NCBI RefSeq assembly: GCF_004366715.1
Contig: NZ_SOQZ01000004.1
Coordinates: forward strand, 124,001 to 188,000
Source of the DNA: Meridianimaribacter flavus
GTDB lineage: Bacteria; Bacteroidota; Bacteroidia; Flavobacteriales; Flavobacteriaceae
Direction: 5' to 3'
Length of the DNA: 64,000 nt
Position 1 is the first letter of the stretch. Each line of letters starts with the position of its first letter. Below, in pieces: positions 8,489 to 19,000 of the stretch. The position numbers and the translations under genes were made by a program. Under the pieces are notes generated by a model. That model was not told where the DNA came from. It saw only the letters and a list, made by a program, of their open reading frames with translations, and did not search any database.

Positions 8489-10788
8489 TCTAATGTAAAT
8501 TTAGCTTCTAATGTTGTATTTGAACTTCCTCCAACATACACTTTAAAGTCTCCTGGTTCAAGTAAAAATTTTCCTTCGTTGGAATAAAACCCTAACTCAT
8601 TTTTAGACAATTTAAAGTTAATTGTTTTTGACTCGTTAGGGTTTAGCTCGACTAATTCAAAACCCTTTAACTCTTTTACTGGTCGTGTAACACTTGCAAA
8701 TAAGTCTTGCATATATAATTGCACTACTTCTTTACCTTTTAGTTTACCAGTATTAGTCAGTTTAACACTTACCTCAACTGTGTTGTTAGAAACTACGTTA
8801 ACCTTTAAATTGGTATAATTAAACGTAGTGTAGCTCAAACCATATCCAAAAGGATATAATGGTGTATTGCTTACATCTGTATAATGAGACCAAAATACCT
8901 CGCCTGGTGAAGGCATATTTGGTCGTCCTGTACTTTTACTGTTGTAGTATAATGGTAATTGACCTACGCTTCTTGGAAAAGTCATTGGTAATTTACCACT
9001 TGGGTTATAATCTCCATACAACACTTGTGCAATAGCATTACCACTTTGTGTTCCTAAATGCCACGCTTCAACAATTGCTGGTATATGCTCATCAGCCCAA
9101 TTAATGCTTAACGGTCTTCCATTATTAAGCACTAAAACAATGTTTTTATTTACTTTATAAACCTCTTCAAGTAATTCTTGCTGAACTCCAGGTAAATCAA
9201 TATCTGCTCTACTTCTTCCTTCTCCACTTTGAAACCCATGCTCTCCTAATACCATAATAACAACATCTGCTTGTTTAGCAACTTGTTTAGCTTCGGCAAA
9301 CCCACTTTTATCAGATACATTAATATCTAATTCTCGTGCAAAAACAGTTTGTCCATATACCAAATCTGCTCCTTTAGCATAGGTAACTTGATTTCCAGAA
9401 TATGCTTTTAATCCTTCTAAAACTGAAACTGCTGTTCCGTCATCAGCTCCAATTCTCCAACTACCCAACGGACTTGTTTTATCATTAGCTAAAGCTCCTA
9501 TAACTGCTATTTTTTGTCCTTCCTTTTTTAAAGGCAAAACATTGTTTTCATTTTTTAATAACACTATAGATTTTTTAGCCATATCCAACACTGCATCTTG
9601 AATTTCCTTACTACCTGTTACGCTTTGCTCTCGCTCTTCGTTGCAGTATTTATAAGGGTCATCAAACAATCCTAATTCAAATTTTACTCTTAAAATTCTT
9701 CTTGCAGCATCAGTGATAAATTGCTCGTCTACTTTACCTTCTTTTACTAAAGTGACCAACTCATTAACATAAAGGTTTGATTCCATATCCATATCAGAAC
9801 CTGCATTAACCGCTAATTCTGTAGCATGAGCACCATCCTTAGCATGACCATGTGCAATCATTTCTGCAATTGATCCCCAATCTGACACTACAAAACCTGA
9901 AAAACCCCATTGATGTTTAAGAATTTCTCTTTGTAAATATTTATTACCTGTTGCTGGCACACCATTAAGCTCGTTAAAAGAATTCATAAAGGTTCTTACA
10001 CCTGCTTCATTTGCTGCTTGAAATGGTGGGAAAATAGTATTGTAAAGTGTTGAAGTACCAACATCTACAGTATTATAGTCTCTACCTGATTCGGCAAAAC
10101 CATAACCAGCAAAATGCTTTGCACAAGCCGCAATAGTATTATGAGCTGAAAGATCTTCTCCTTGAAACCCTTTTACACGTGCTACAGCTATTTTACTAGA
10201 TAAATAGGTATCTTCTCCAGATCCTTCCATTACTCTTCCCCAACGTGCATCTCTTGAGATATCAACCATTGGAGCAAATGTCCAGTTTATACCAGCAGCT
10301 GCAGCTTCTTCAGCTGCAACTTCTGCTGATTTTTTTATGGCTTCTAAATCCCAACTAGCTGACTCAGCTAATGGAATAGGGCTAATCGTTTTATAACCAT
10401 GAATAACATCAAACCCAATAATTAACGGAATACCTAAACGTGTTTCTTCAACGGCTATTTTTTGAACAGCTCTCACATCTTTTACGCCTCTTACATTAAG
10501 CATTGAACCTACTAACCCTTTTCTTAAATCATCGTATTTTTTTGCGGCATCACCATTTTCAGGCACTGGACCAGTAACATCCCAAAACCCATTGTACTGG
10601 TTCATTTGCCCAATTTTCTCTTCTAAAGTCATTATAGCTAAAAGGCTATCTACTTTAGACTCGATGGTAGTATTAAGATTAGTATTGACAGTATTTATTG
10701 CCAATTTTTTCTCATCAGTTTGGTTGCATGAAACCAATAATAGTCCTATACAGACGAGCTGCAGATACGTTTTTATATAGTCTTTCAT
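8485..10788 (-). CDS. bglX: GH3 beta-glucosidase lipoprotein
   Basis: The 767-residue protein has a lipobox (LLVSC, Cys about 21) and the full three-domain GH3 layout. The N-terminal barrel contains KHFAGYG and GFVVSDWGS, whose Asp (near residue 300) is the expected nucleophile. A middle alpha/beta sandwich has GEHGFQSGEGRSRADIDLP. The C-terminal fibronectin-III-like domain starts near PFGYGLSYTTFNY. Length and order match bacterial BglX-type enzymes, which remove glucose from oligosaccharide ends. In this locus it would finish glucans cut by the two GH16 enzymes, most likely in the periplasm. It sits 3 bases after the upstream GH16 gene and overlaps the next one, so all are co-transcribed. 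The symbol is by family resemblance. Confidence 0.93.
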   Translation of the reverse strand: MKDYIKTYLQLVCIGLLLVSCNQTDEKKLAINTVNTNLNTTIESKVDSLLAIMTLEEKIGQMNQYNGFWDVTGPVPENGDAAKKYDDLRKGLVGSMLNVRGVKDVRAVQKIAVEETRLGIPLIIGFDVIHGYKTISPIPLAESASWDLEAIKKSAEVAAEEAAAAGINWTFAPMVDISRDARWGRVMEGSGEDTYLSSKIAVARVKGFQGEDLSAHNTIAACAKHFAGYGFAESGRDYNTVDVGTSTLYNTIFPPFQAANEAGVRTFMNSFNELNGVPATGNKYLQREILKHQWGFSGFVVSDWGSIAEMIAHGHAKDGAHATELAVNAGSDMDMESNLYVNELVTLVKEGKVDEQFITDAARRILRVKFELGLFDDPYKYCNEEREQSVTGSKEIQDAVLDMAKKSIVLLKNENNVLPLKKEGQKIAVIGALANDKTSPLGSWRIGADDGTAVSVLEGLKAYSGNQVTYAKGADLVYGQTVFARELDINVSDKSGFAEAKQVAKQADVVIMVLGEHGFQSGEGRSRADIDLPGVQQELLEEVYKVNKNIVLVLNNGRPLSINWADEHIPAIVEAWHLGTQSGNAIAQVLYGDYNPSGKLPMTFPRSVGQLPLYYNSKSTGRPNMPSPGEVFWSHYTDVSNTPLYPFGYGLSYTTFNYTNLKVNVVSNNTVEVSVKLTNTGKLKGKEVVQLYMQDLFASVTRPVKELKGFELVELNPNESKTINFKLSKNELGFYSNEGKFLLEPGDFKVYVGGSSNTTLEAKFTLE

Positions 10789-10791
10789 TTC

Positions 10792-12423
10792 TTACTGGTA
10801 TACTCTTACATAATCAACTTCCATAGTATCTTCGGTAAATGCAGGATCAATTGTTCCTCCTAAAGTTCCTCCCATTGCAACGTTTAAAATCAAAAAGAAA
10901 TCACTGTTGAAAGGTAAACCTGCATTATTACTCACAGTATGGAAGACAGTATCATCAACTAAGAAAATAATTTCGTCTGTTCTCCACTCAACAGTATAAT
11001 TATGAAATTCTGTTGTTGAAGTTGGCGCACTTGTACTAGAAGAATCTCCAGCTCCAGGAGATACTGCAGGATGATGAACAGTTCCTAGAACTACATTTTT
11101 GTCTTGTCCTGTTTGTTCCATAATATCTATTTCACCACATGCTGGCCATGTATTAGTTTGGTAATCTTCTCCTAACATCCATATTGCTGGCCAAGTCCCT
11201 TGTGAAGCAGGTAGTTTTGCTCTTACTTCAACTCTACCATAAGTAAACTCATATAAGTTTTCAGTTTTTAATCTAGCAGAAGTATAACTTCCTCCATCGG
11301 CTTTTGCAGTTATTTTTAGCAAACCGTCTTCAACAATAACGTTATCAGATGCGTTTGTGTAAGTTTGGGATTCACCATTTCCCCAGCCACCAGCACCTAA
11401 ATCATAGGTCCATTTTGTAGCATCAGGAGCTCCATTAACATCAAAAGCATCTTCCCAAACTAAATTATCAAAGTCCGTTTCGAAAGGATCTTGTCCTGCT
11501 CCTTCTTCTTCTGAAGTAATAATGAACCACCAATCGAACTCTCCATTTCCATCAGTAGTTTTTAATAAAATTTCATTTGGAACAGAGCGATCTACAATTT
11601 GATAATTATGGTTACCACCACAGTAATAGCTTATAAATGCTAATCCTGATAAGCTTAAGGTTTCTTGCCCTCCAGGAGCAATAAGCGTCCAAGTCTCAGA
11701 ATAATCATTATAAAGGAAGTTTTCAACATCAGCTCCATTAATTGTTCCTGTACCACTTCCTAATTCACTTACAAGACCATCACGACCAAAAATGGTTCCT
11801 GTTGGATCGTTTGTAGGATCATCATTAGTATTATTAGTAATGTGAGTGAAAGTTCCATCTGCATTAAATATAAAACGATCGTCATACATTCCTACTCCAA
11901 CTTTTTCATTAGCTGCAGCTCCATACCATTCCGCTGGAATTTGTCCTCCTACTGGACCCAAGCCAAAATGTCCTGGTTGTTCAGATTTCATTCTCCAAGT
12001 TTTAGAGCCATCACCTACTAGCAGTTCTAATAAATCTTCAGGTGGCGCATAAGTTGCTAAAACTTCTACAGTAACTAATGTAGAACTTGATGTTCCGCCA
12101 GCACCATAAGCTATAACAACAATGTCATAGGTATTAATGCCTAAGTTAGAAAAATTCATTGCTACCTCTCCAATTGGTGAGTTTGCAGCAACCGAACCGT
12201 AAACAAACTTAAAGTTGATAGCATTATCTGCTGTAGCTTTAAAATTAACTACACCACTCCCATCACCATAAGGATTATCGGCATCCTGCCCTACAATTTC
12301 GGTAGTTACAACAATATTTGATGGAGCTACTATATCTCCAAAACTTGCATCATCATCTTGACAAGAAGTAGCTACAAAAGCTATTGCCAAAAGTGAAGCG
12401 AAAATATATCTTAATTTCTTCAT
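10792..12423 (-). CDS. Multidomain GH16 laminarinase lipoprotein with PKD-like and glycan-binding-like domains
   Basis: The 543-residue protein has a lipoprotein signal (lipobox VATSC, Cys 21) followed by acidic residues QDDDAS, often seen in surface-exported lipoproteins. Residues of about 30-125 form a PKD/Ig-like domain. Residues of about 130-305 carry DGSKTWRM, GHFGLGP and DRFIFNADGTF, related to the duplicated domain of the neighbouring SGBP-like protein. Residues of about 315-543 are a GH16 catalytic domain with ACGEIDIMEQTG and VDYVRVYQ. It is probably the surface endo-laminarinase that makes oligosaccharides for SusC/D import. It follows the SGBP gene by 11 bases and precedes GH3 by 3. 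Confidence 0.92.
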   Translation of the reverse strand: MKKLRYIFASLLAIAFVATSCQDDDASFGDIVAPSNIVVTTEIVGQDADNPYGDGSGVVNFKATADNAINFKFVYGSVAANSPIGEVAMNFSNLGINTYDIVVIAYGAGGTSSSTLVTVEVLATYAPPEDLLELLVGDGSKTWRMKSEQPGHFGLGPVGGQIPAEWYGAAANEKVGVGMYDDRFIFNADGTFTHITNNTNDDPTNDPTGTIFGRDGLVSELGSGTGTINGADVENFLYNDYSETWTLIAPGGQETLSLSGLAFISYYCGGNHNYQIVDRSVPNEILLKTTDGNGEFDWWFIITSEEEGAGQDPFETDFDNLVWEDAFDVNGAPDATKWTYDLGAGGWGNGESQTYTNASDNVIVEDGLLKITAKADGGSYTSARLKTENLYEFTYGRVEVRAKLPASQGTWPAIWMLGEDYQTNTWPACGEIDIMEQTGQDKNVVLGTVHHPAVSPGAGDSSSTSAPTSTTEFHNYTVEWRTDEIIFLVDDTVFHTVSNNAGLPFNSDFFLILNVAMGGTLGGTIDPAFTEDTMEVDYVRVYQ

Positions 12424-12434
12424 AGTCTTATTTT

Positions 12435-14543
12435 TTAAATTTTTACAAGCTTATACTGCCAGAAAACTCCAGCTCCAGCTTCAATAGAAACATTAATTGT
12501 ATTACTGTCAATAAACGTTACACTATATGTAATTGATGATGGCGCATCTGCTGGATCGCTTAACTCACCTGAATTATTTGCTTTAGGCACTCCTATAAAA
12601 GCACCTATACCATTTAGTGTTACGGTTCCTGCTCCTTCATCATATGTATAAGTTGCTGGGTTAGATCCATCATGAGGTGCTACTGGAGCTCCACATGCAT
12701 CTCCTCCACCTTGCCAACCTTCAACCCAAGTATCTGCTCCAAGAACATTACTGAACGATCCATCAGCTCCAAAAACGTATTGATCGTCATAGTAACAAGC
12801 TCTATCAGTTACACAAGCAGCATCACAATTCCACCAGCTAGTATCTCCAGGTGCTGGACCAACTCCTAAAGCTCCTGCTTCCTGAGCGACTTGCCATGTT
12901 CCTGTTAATGGAGATACTGGCTCTGATTCTTTTACTAAATGAAATTGCCAGAATACTCCTGCTCCAGCTTCAATAGATACTGTCATTTCAGTGTCGAAAT
13001 TAGAAAGCTCTACACTATAAGTAATAGATGCTGGTGCATCAGCTGGATTACTCAATTCACCAGAGTTATTGGCTTTAGGCACTCCAATATAAGCTCCTAC
13101 TCCATTTAATGTTATTGTACCATCTATATCGTTGTAAACAAAAGTTGCAGGATTAGATCCATCATGAGGTGCTACTGGAGCTCCACATGCATCTCCTCCA
13201 CCTTGCCAACCTTCAACCCAAGTATCAGCACCAAGAACATTACTAAAAGTTCCATCAGCATTAAAAATATACTCATCGTCAAAGTAACAAGCTCTATCAG
13301 TTACGCAAGCTGCATCACAGTTCCACCAGCTAGTATCTCCAGGTGCTGGACCAACTCCTAATGATCCTGGAGCAGTAGATAACTTCCAAGTTCCTAAAAC
13401 ACCTGTTGGTGTTGCTGATGGTGTTTTCCAGAAATAAATATTATCAATAAACACTGTTCCAGCAGCCCATGGTTCGCCTACAAATTTTAGTTGAAAAATT
13501 TCCGTTACTGTTAATCCTTGATCGATATAATCTGAAATAGGAATTTCAATACTTGTCCAGCTATTAGCATTTAATGCTACTGTTACTGGAGCTTCTGTAA
13601 CTGTACCTGATGCGTTATTAATTAGTGATACTTCAATATCAGTCACTGCATCAGCAGTCCAAACATCTAAATGAAGAGATTCCATGTTAGAAACGTCTAC
13701 CGAAGTTCCATCGGCTAAGGCAATACCTTGATAGCTTAAATTTACATATTGTAGCATTTGGTCTCCTCCTAAATCAAACATGGCCCAACCACTACCTTGA
13801 CCTCCTTGTCCCCAATCTGGAAAATAGTTAGTATCTGGAACATCATTATAAACACTACTAAATATTGATATTACATCTTCTTCAGCTCTTGAAGGTGGTG
13901 TTGGTGCCGATGCTAATGGTTGTAAAATAGCTGTAACTTCAAAGTCTTCTGAATATGTAGTTGTTTCAATAGCTGCTCCCATTGCTTCAATAGTAATGGT
14001 ATAAATACCAGCTTCTTGGTAAGTGTAAGAAATAGTTTCACCTATATTGGCTGAAGATGGCTCAGTTGAATCATCTTCTCCAAAATCAACTTCATAAAAC
14101 ATTGCATAATCTGCAGTAACAGTTACGTTAACTGTTTTTGATAATGCTGGATCGTTTTCTATAATAACTTCTAAAATCTCTGGAGCTTGAAATGACACTA
14201 CAATTTGTTGTGTGATAGTAGTTGATAAGCCATTAAGTCCGTTAGCAGTTATTGTTGCTTCGTAAGTTCCTTCTTCGTAAACATGGTCTACACTTCCTCC
14301 TGGTAGGATAACTCCTGAAGGTTCTGAATTATCACCAAAACCAATGTTAAAGGTTGTTACACCTTCTGCTAAAGGTGTTATGGTAACTAATCCTGTGTTG
14401 TCTTGTGTTACTCTTACAGATGCCGAAACATTTGTTGGTGCTTCAATTTGATTGACAAAATCTGTATTATCATCATCACTAGTACATCCAAATAATGTAA
14501 GGACAATGAGCGATAAGCCAAGTGTGTACTTTAAAATTTTCAT
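12435..14543 (-). CDS. PKD-containing surface glycan-binding lipoprotein (SusE/F-position) with duplicated domain
   Basis: I place the start at the ATG at 14543: it gives MKILKYTLGLSLIVLTLFGC (lipobox, Cys 20), while the longer ORF start at 14579 overlaps the SusD stop. Residues after the Cys are acidic (TSDDDNTD). Two PKD-like domains follow (about 35-215), then a carbohydrate-binding-like beta-sandwich (about 225-375, ending VFIDNIYFWKT) and two copies of a domain of about 160 residues with SWWNCDAACVTDRACY and GWQGGGDACGAPVAPHDGS. The four shared cysteines per copy suggest disulfides. It sits in the SusE/SGBP position between SusD and the endo-GH16, so surface glucan capture is the likely job. 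No catalytic motif was seen. Confidence 0.82.
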   Translation of the reverse strand: MKILKYTLGLSLIVLTLFGCTSDDDNTDFVNQIEAPTNVSASVRVTQDNTGLVTITPLAEGVTTFNIGFGDNSEPSGVILPGGSVDHVYEEGTYEATITANGLNGLSTTITQQIVVSFQAPEILEVIIENDPALSKTVNVTVTADYAMFYEVDFGEDDSTEPSSANIGETISYTYQEAGIYTITIEAMGAAIETTTYSEDFEVTAILQPLASAPTPPSRAEEDVISIFSSVYNDVPDTNYFPDWGQGGQGSGWAMFDLGGDQMLQYVNLSYQGIALADGTSVDVSNMESLHLDVWTADAVTDIEVSLINNASGTVTEAPVTVALNANSWTSIEIPISDYIDQGLTVTEIFQLKFVGEPWAAGTVFIDNIYFWKTPSATPTGVLGTWKLSTAPGSLGVGPAPGDTSWWNCDAACVTDRACYFDDEYIFNADGTFSNVLGADTWVEGWQGGGDACGAPVAPHDGSNPATFVYNDIDGTITLNGVGAYIGVPKANNSGELSNPADAPASITYSVELSNFDTEMTVSIEAGAGVFWQFHLVKESEPVSPLTGTWQVAQEAGALGVGPAPGDTSWWNCDAACVTDRACYYDDQYVFGADGSFSNVLGADTWVEGWQGGGDACGAPVAPHDGSNPATYTYDEGAGTVTLNGIGAFIGVPKANNSGELSDPADAPSSITYSVTFIDSNTINVSIEAGAGVFWQYKLVKI
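12447..13395 (-). repeat. Tandem intragenic duplication, period about 490 bp
   Basis: Two copies (about 12447-12903 and 12936-13395) encode the paired Cys-rich domains of the SGBP-like lipoprotein. The offset is 489 bases at the C-terminal end and 492 in the core. About 70 bases beginning ttagatccatcatgaggtgc (12661 and 13153) are identical between copies, whereas the flanks have diverged. This suggests recent duplication or ongoing gene conversion. Confidence 0.9.
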
Positions 14544-14554
14544 AGTCTTATATT

Positions 14555-16042
14555 TTAGTATCCTGGGTTTTGTTCCCAATTTCCGTTTGAGAATTGAATC
14601 TCTTGTAATGGAATAGGAAATAATTCGTTCTTATTAGCTGTAAATCCTGGTATTTCAGTACCTCTTCCTGTTCTTACCAAATCAAAGAAGTGATGACCTT
14701 CACCTATTAACTCTACGCGTCTTTCATGATAAATAGCTTGTGTTAAAGCGTCTCCTGTTGCTGTAACATTATGCTCTGTATCACCAAAGGCTCTTTGTCT
14801 TACTCTGTTTAGGAAATTTTGAGCTTTAGTATCATTGATATTTCCTCTGTTAAAAGCTTCAGCAGCCATTAATAACACATCAGCAAAACGAATTGCCCTG
14901 TAATTATTAGGGTTTGTTAGGTTTAAATCTCCTGCTGCTTCTGTACTTCTAGTTCTAGGTAAATACTTTCTGTTGAAATAGCCTGTATGCTCATAACCTG
15001 TACCATAAGTAGCCCCTGTTTCATCTGCCCATGCTTGGATATCTAAAATTGCAACGTCTTTTCTTAAGTCACCATCTTCAAACTCGTCAACGGCTTCTTG
15101 AACAGGAACATTAAAGCTAAATCCAGGTGTAAACAGTGGGCCACTATAGTTTCTTACTCCGCTAAAACCAACTGCTACATTACCTTCGCTACACTGTAAA
15201 CAATCGAATCCTGCTCCTTCAACATCAGTATATTGAACTTCAAACACTGACTCAATTCCGTTTTCGCCTTCCATCTCAAAAATGGTATCATAGTCGGTAA
15301 CCAAATCATACGGTCCATCCATGATTAAAAGGTCTAATACATTTGCTGCTTCTGGAAACTTATCTTGATATAAATACACTTTTCCTAATAATGCTTGTGC
15401 TGAACCTTTAGTTGCTCTTCCTGTTTGTGGTGCAGTGTAAGTAAGATTATTTACTGCGTAGATTAAATCGGTTTCAATAAGTGCATAGACATCTTCAACT
15501 GGTGACCTTGGTATTGTAGTTTCATCACCTAATTGAAATCTTGATTCCTTAATTGGAATGGGACCAAACCATTTTACTAATTCAAAATTGAAATAAGCTC
15601 TTAAAAATCTTGCTTCAGCAATTATTGTTTCTCTACCTTCAAAATCGGTTTTATCTTGAAATTCTAGAATATAATTTGCACGATTTACACCTGCATACAT
15701 CCAGTTCCATATATCTCTTAGGTTACTGTTTACTGGTGTATGAATCATATCGTCAATTTGTTGCCACCCAACAACGTCAGTAGCACTCTCTCCTCCACAT
15801 AAAGTATTATTAGAAGCTATTTCTCCTAAAATAACATTAGCATAGGTAGATTGAAGTATATCGTAAACTGCTATTAAGGCATTGTAATAATCGTCTTCTG
15901 AATTGAAATAGTTTTCAGAATCTATGTTATATGTTGATACATCTTCTAAATAGTCGTCACCACAAGCATTAATGGCTAAACCCATAACGATTAAAAGTGA
16001 CAGTTTTTTAATTTTTCTTAAGTATGTTTTCATTTTAATCAT
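14555..16042 (-). CDS. susD: SusD/RagB-family glycan-binding lipoprotein
   Basis: The 495-residue protein has a lipobox (INAC) and the acidic GDDYLED after the Cys, typical of SusD. Tetratricopeptide-like helices (YNALIAVYDILQ, ARFLRAYFNFELVKWFGPIP) and the C-terminal blocks YRAIRFADVLLMAAEAFNRG and HERRVELIGEGHHFFDLVRTG are standard SusD/RagB signatures. SusD caps the SusC transporter in the outer membrane and delivers oligosaccharide. It starts 3 bases after the SusC stop. An ATG three codons in (16033) is an equally good start. In this locus the ligand is expected to be a beta-1,3-glucan oligosaccharide. Confidence 0.95.
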   Translation of the reverse strand: MIKMKTYLRKIKKLSLLIVMGLAINACGDDYLEDVSTYNIDSENYFNSEDDYYNALIAVYDILQSTYANVILGEIASNNTLCGGESATDVVGWQQIDDMIHTPVNSNLRDIWNWMYAGVNRANYILEFQDKTDFEGRETIIAEARFLRAYFNFELVKWFGPIPIKESRFQLGDETTIPRSPVEDVYALIETDLIYAVNNLTYTAPQTGRATKGSAQALLGKVYLYQDKFPEAANVLDLLIMDGPYDLVTDYDTIFEMEGENGIESVFEVQYTDVEGAGFDCLQCSEGNVAVGFSGVRNYSGPLFTPGFSFNVPVQEAVDEFEDGDLRKDVAILDIQAWADETGATYGTGYEHTGYFNRKYLPRTRSTEAAGDLNLTNPNNYRAIRFADVLLMAAEAFNRGNINDTKAQNFLNRVRQRAFGDTEHNVTATGDALTQAIYHERRVELIGEGHHFFDLVRTGRGTEIPGFTANKNELFPIPLQEIQFSNGNWEQNPGY

Positions 16043-16045
16043 TTT

Positions 16046-19000
16046 TTATAGTGAAAGATTTAACCCTAATAAATACTGTCTTGATATTGGATAAAACCCA
16101 TAGTCGATTCCTCCTCCAATTGCATCTCCAGAAGTAGCTGCAGGATCATACCCTGAGTATTCAGTAAATGTAAATGCATTGTTTACCGCTGCATAAATTC
16201 TGAATTTACTCATTCCTATTTTTTCTAAAACATTATCAGGTAATGAGTATCCTAATTGGATGTTTTGAATTCTCAAGAATGATGCATCTTCCACATAAAA
16301 ATCAGAGAATAATCTGTTAGTTGTTGAGGCAGTTGTAACTCTAGGTACTGTATTACTAGTACCTTCACCTCTCCATCTATTAAGGTATAAATTAGAACGA
16401 TTTACATTAGGTTGAGACCTCTCATAGTTTCTAACCATTTCTTTTCCAACTTCAGCATACATATAGGTTGCAAGATCAAAATTCTTGAAGTTTACACTTA
16501 AATTCAATCCCATGTAATAGTCTGCTTGCGGTTTTCCTAAATAAGTTCTATCATCAAAATCGATAACTCCATCACCATTAACATCAGCATAACGAATATC
16601 TCCTGGAGCAGCTTCGGCTCCTAATGCCAATTGTGAAGGATGTGCTTCAACTTCAGCTTGGTTTTGAAATATTCCATCTGTTTTTAATCCATAAAAATAT
16701 CCTATTGGCTGTCCTACTTCCATTCTTGATGGTGCTAATTGACCCACACCAAAAGCGCCTCCTTCAGGAATAACATCTCCATTGATTGAAATTACTTCTC
16801 CTTTTACATTAGTAAAGTTGAAATTAGCAGCAAAACTTAAGTTATCAGAAAAGTCATCTTTATAACCAATACTAAATTCAAACCCCTTACTACGTGTTGT
16901 TCCTGCATTAACCGTTGGGTTTCCTCCTCCTGGAGCAGCAGTTCCTAAAATACCTGAAACTGGTAAACCTCCTATAAGCAGATCTTCTCTATCTTCAACA
17001 AAATAATCTGCTGTAATGTCTACTTTGTTGTTAAGTAATGTAATATCAAAACCTACATCTAGCTTTTCTGCTGTTTCCCATTGTGCATTAGGATTTGGTA
17101 ATCTACCATTTGCAACTCCTGTTACTAAAGCTCCATCCATTACATAAGTAGCTTCACCATTTAATAAAGCTCGGTATAAATCGGCTCCAACGTTATTACC
17201 AAGTGTACCATAACTAGCTCTTAACTTTAAGAAATCTATTACTTCAGAATCTTCCATAAATGGCTCATCAGAAATTTTCCAACCAGCAGTTACAGACTTA
17301 AAGTAGTCTACTCTGTTTTCTGGAGAAAAATCTGAAGCAGCATCTCTACGAACCATTGCAGACAATAAGTATTTGCCCATATAATCGTATTGCAGTCTTC
17401 CAAAGTAAGATGTTAGTCTGTTATCGTAAACATAAGAAGCGTTTGATTTTGCATCACTTAATCCTGGTGTTAAACTTATATCAGCAAATTCCCAAGAGTT
17501 ATTTGGTACATCAAATCCGCTTGCGCTTAAACCATCTCCCCAATTTCTTTGAGCACTTGTACCCAATGTTACTGTTGCGTGGTGCTTATCGGCAAATGTT
17601 TTATCGTAATTAATGAATGTTTCCCAAGTATAAGAGTTGTAGTGGTTTCTCGATTGGTCAACTCTACTTCTAGGATTATTAAACACTTTTCCTGTTCCAT
17701 ACTCAACAATTGGAGCAAACGATTTTCCTTTATCAGAATATACTTTGTATCCAATTCTTGAGGTTACGGTCAATTCTTTTAAAGGTTTGTATTCTAACTG
17801 AAAATTACCTTCAATATTAGTTCCGTTGTAGCTGTTATAAGTATTTCTTATTTGTGACAGTGGATTAATAACTTCGTTTCCTAAAGTACCATTCCAATCT
17901 TCTTCATCTACATTAAAAGTTGGCGCGTAGTTTAAAGCATTGAATAATACCGAACCTAAAGCGTTCTCTGAAAACCCTCTACTTGATGCTGTAAAATAAT
18001 TAGCATTAGTTGTAAACTTGAATTTTTTAGAAATATCTATTCCTAGGTTAATCTTGATGTTGTTTCTAACAAAATCAGATTTATCTCTAGCTACTATACC
18101 ATCTTGCTCCAAACGCGAAGCTCCAACATAGTAAGTAATTTTTTCACCACCACCAGACAAACTAACATTATGGTTAGTTATAGGTGCATTACTAAATACT
18201 TCGTCTTGCCAATCAGTTCCGGCTCCTAATCCTGAAACATTAGGATAAGGTAAAGCTTGCCCATTAGTAGCATAACTTTCATTAAGTAATAAAGCATACT
18301 CTGTAGCATTTAAGTAAGGAAGTGTACGTGTTGTCTCTTGAGTTCCTGTATATGCATTATATGAAAACTTTGGTGCTGAATTTTTCTTACCTGACTTTGT
18401 AGTAATTAAAACGACACCATTTGCTCCTTTAATACCATAAATAGCTGCTTGAGCATCTTTTAACACTGTTATTGATTCAATATCATTTGGACTTATAGTG
18501 TTAAAGGATGACACCTCATAACCATCAACAATGTAAAGTGGTTTGTTACTACCATTAGAGCTAATACCTCTAATGATAATATTAAACTCAGCTCCTGGAG
18601 AACCCGAAGGCGAGTTAACAGTAACACCTGAAGATGTACCTTGAAGTGCTATTGCTGCATCTACAGGTTTTAAATCTTCTAAAGTTTCAGATGATACTAG
18701 AGACACAGCTCCTGTTACATCTTTTCTCTTTTGTGTTCCGTAACCAATAACCACTACCTCGTCTAAAGATTCGGCATCTTCAACTAAAAGAATTGAGATT
18801 TCTTGACTACTTGTTATAGTTACTTCTTGAGTTTGATACCCTAAATAAGTAACTACTAAAATTGAATTAATTGGCACATCGTTAATTGAGAAATTTCCAT
18901 CAAAATCGGTCGAAGCACCTTTTGCAGTGTTTTTAACAACAATATTTACACCTGGTAGTGGTGCATTTGTTGCTACATCTTTTACATTACCTTTTACGTT

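Noticed and set aside
12672-13361. Two similar 65-codon plus ORFs 492 bases apart
   Set aside because: They are antisense shadows of the duplicated domain; useful only as a sign of the duplication.
14544-14579. Longer start for the glycan-binding lipoprotein
   Set aside because: It overlaps the SusD stop and places 12 polar residues before a complete lipoprotein signal that starts at 14543.
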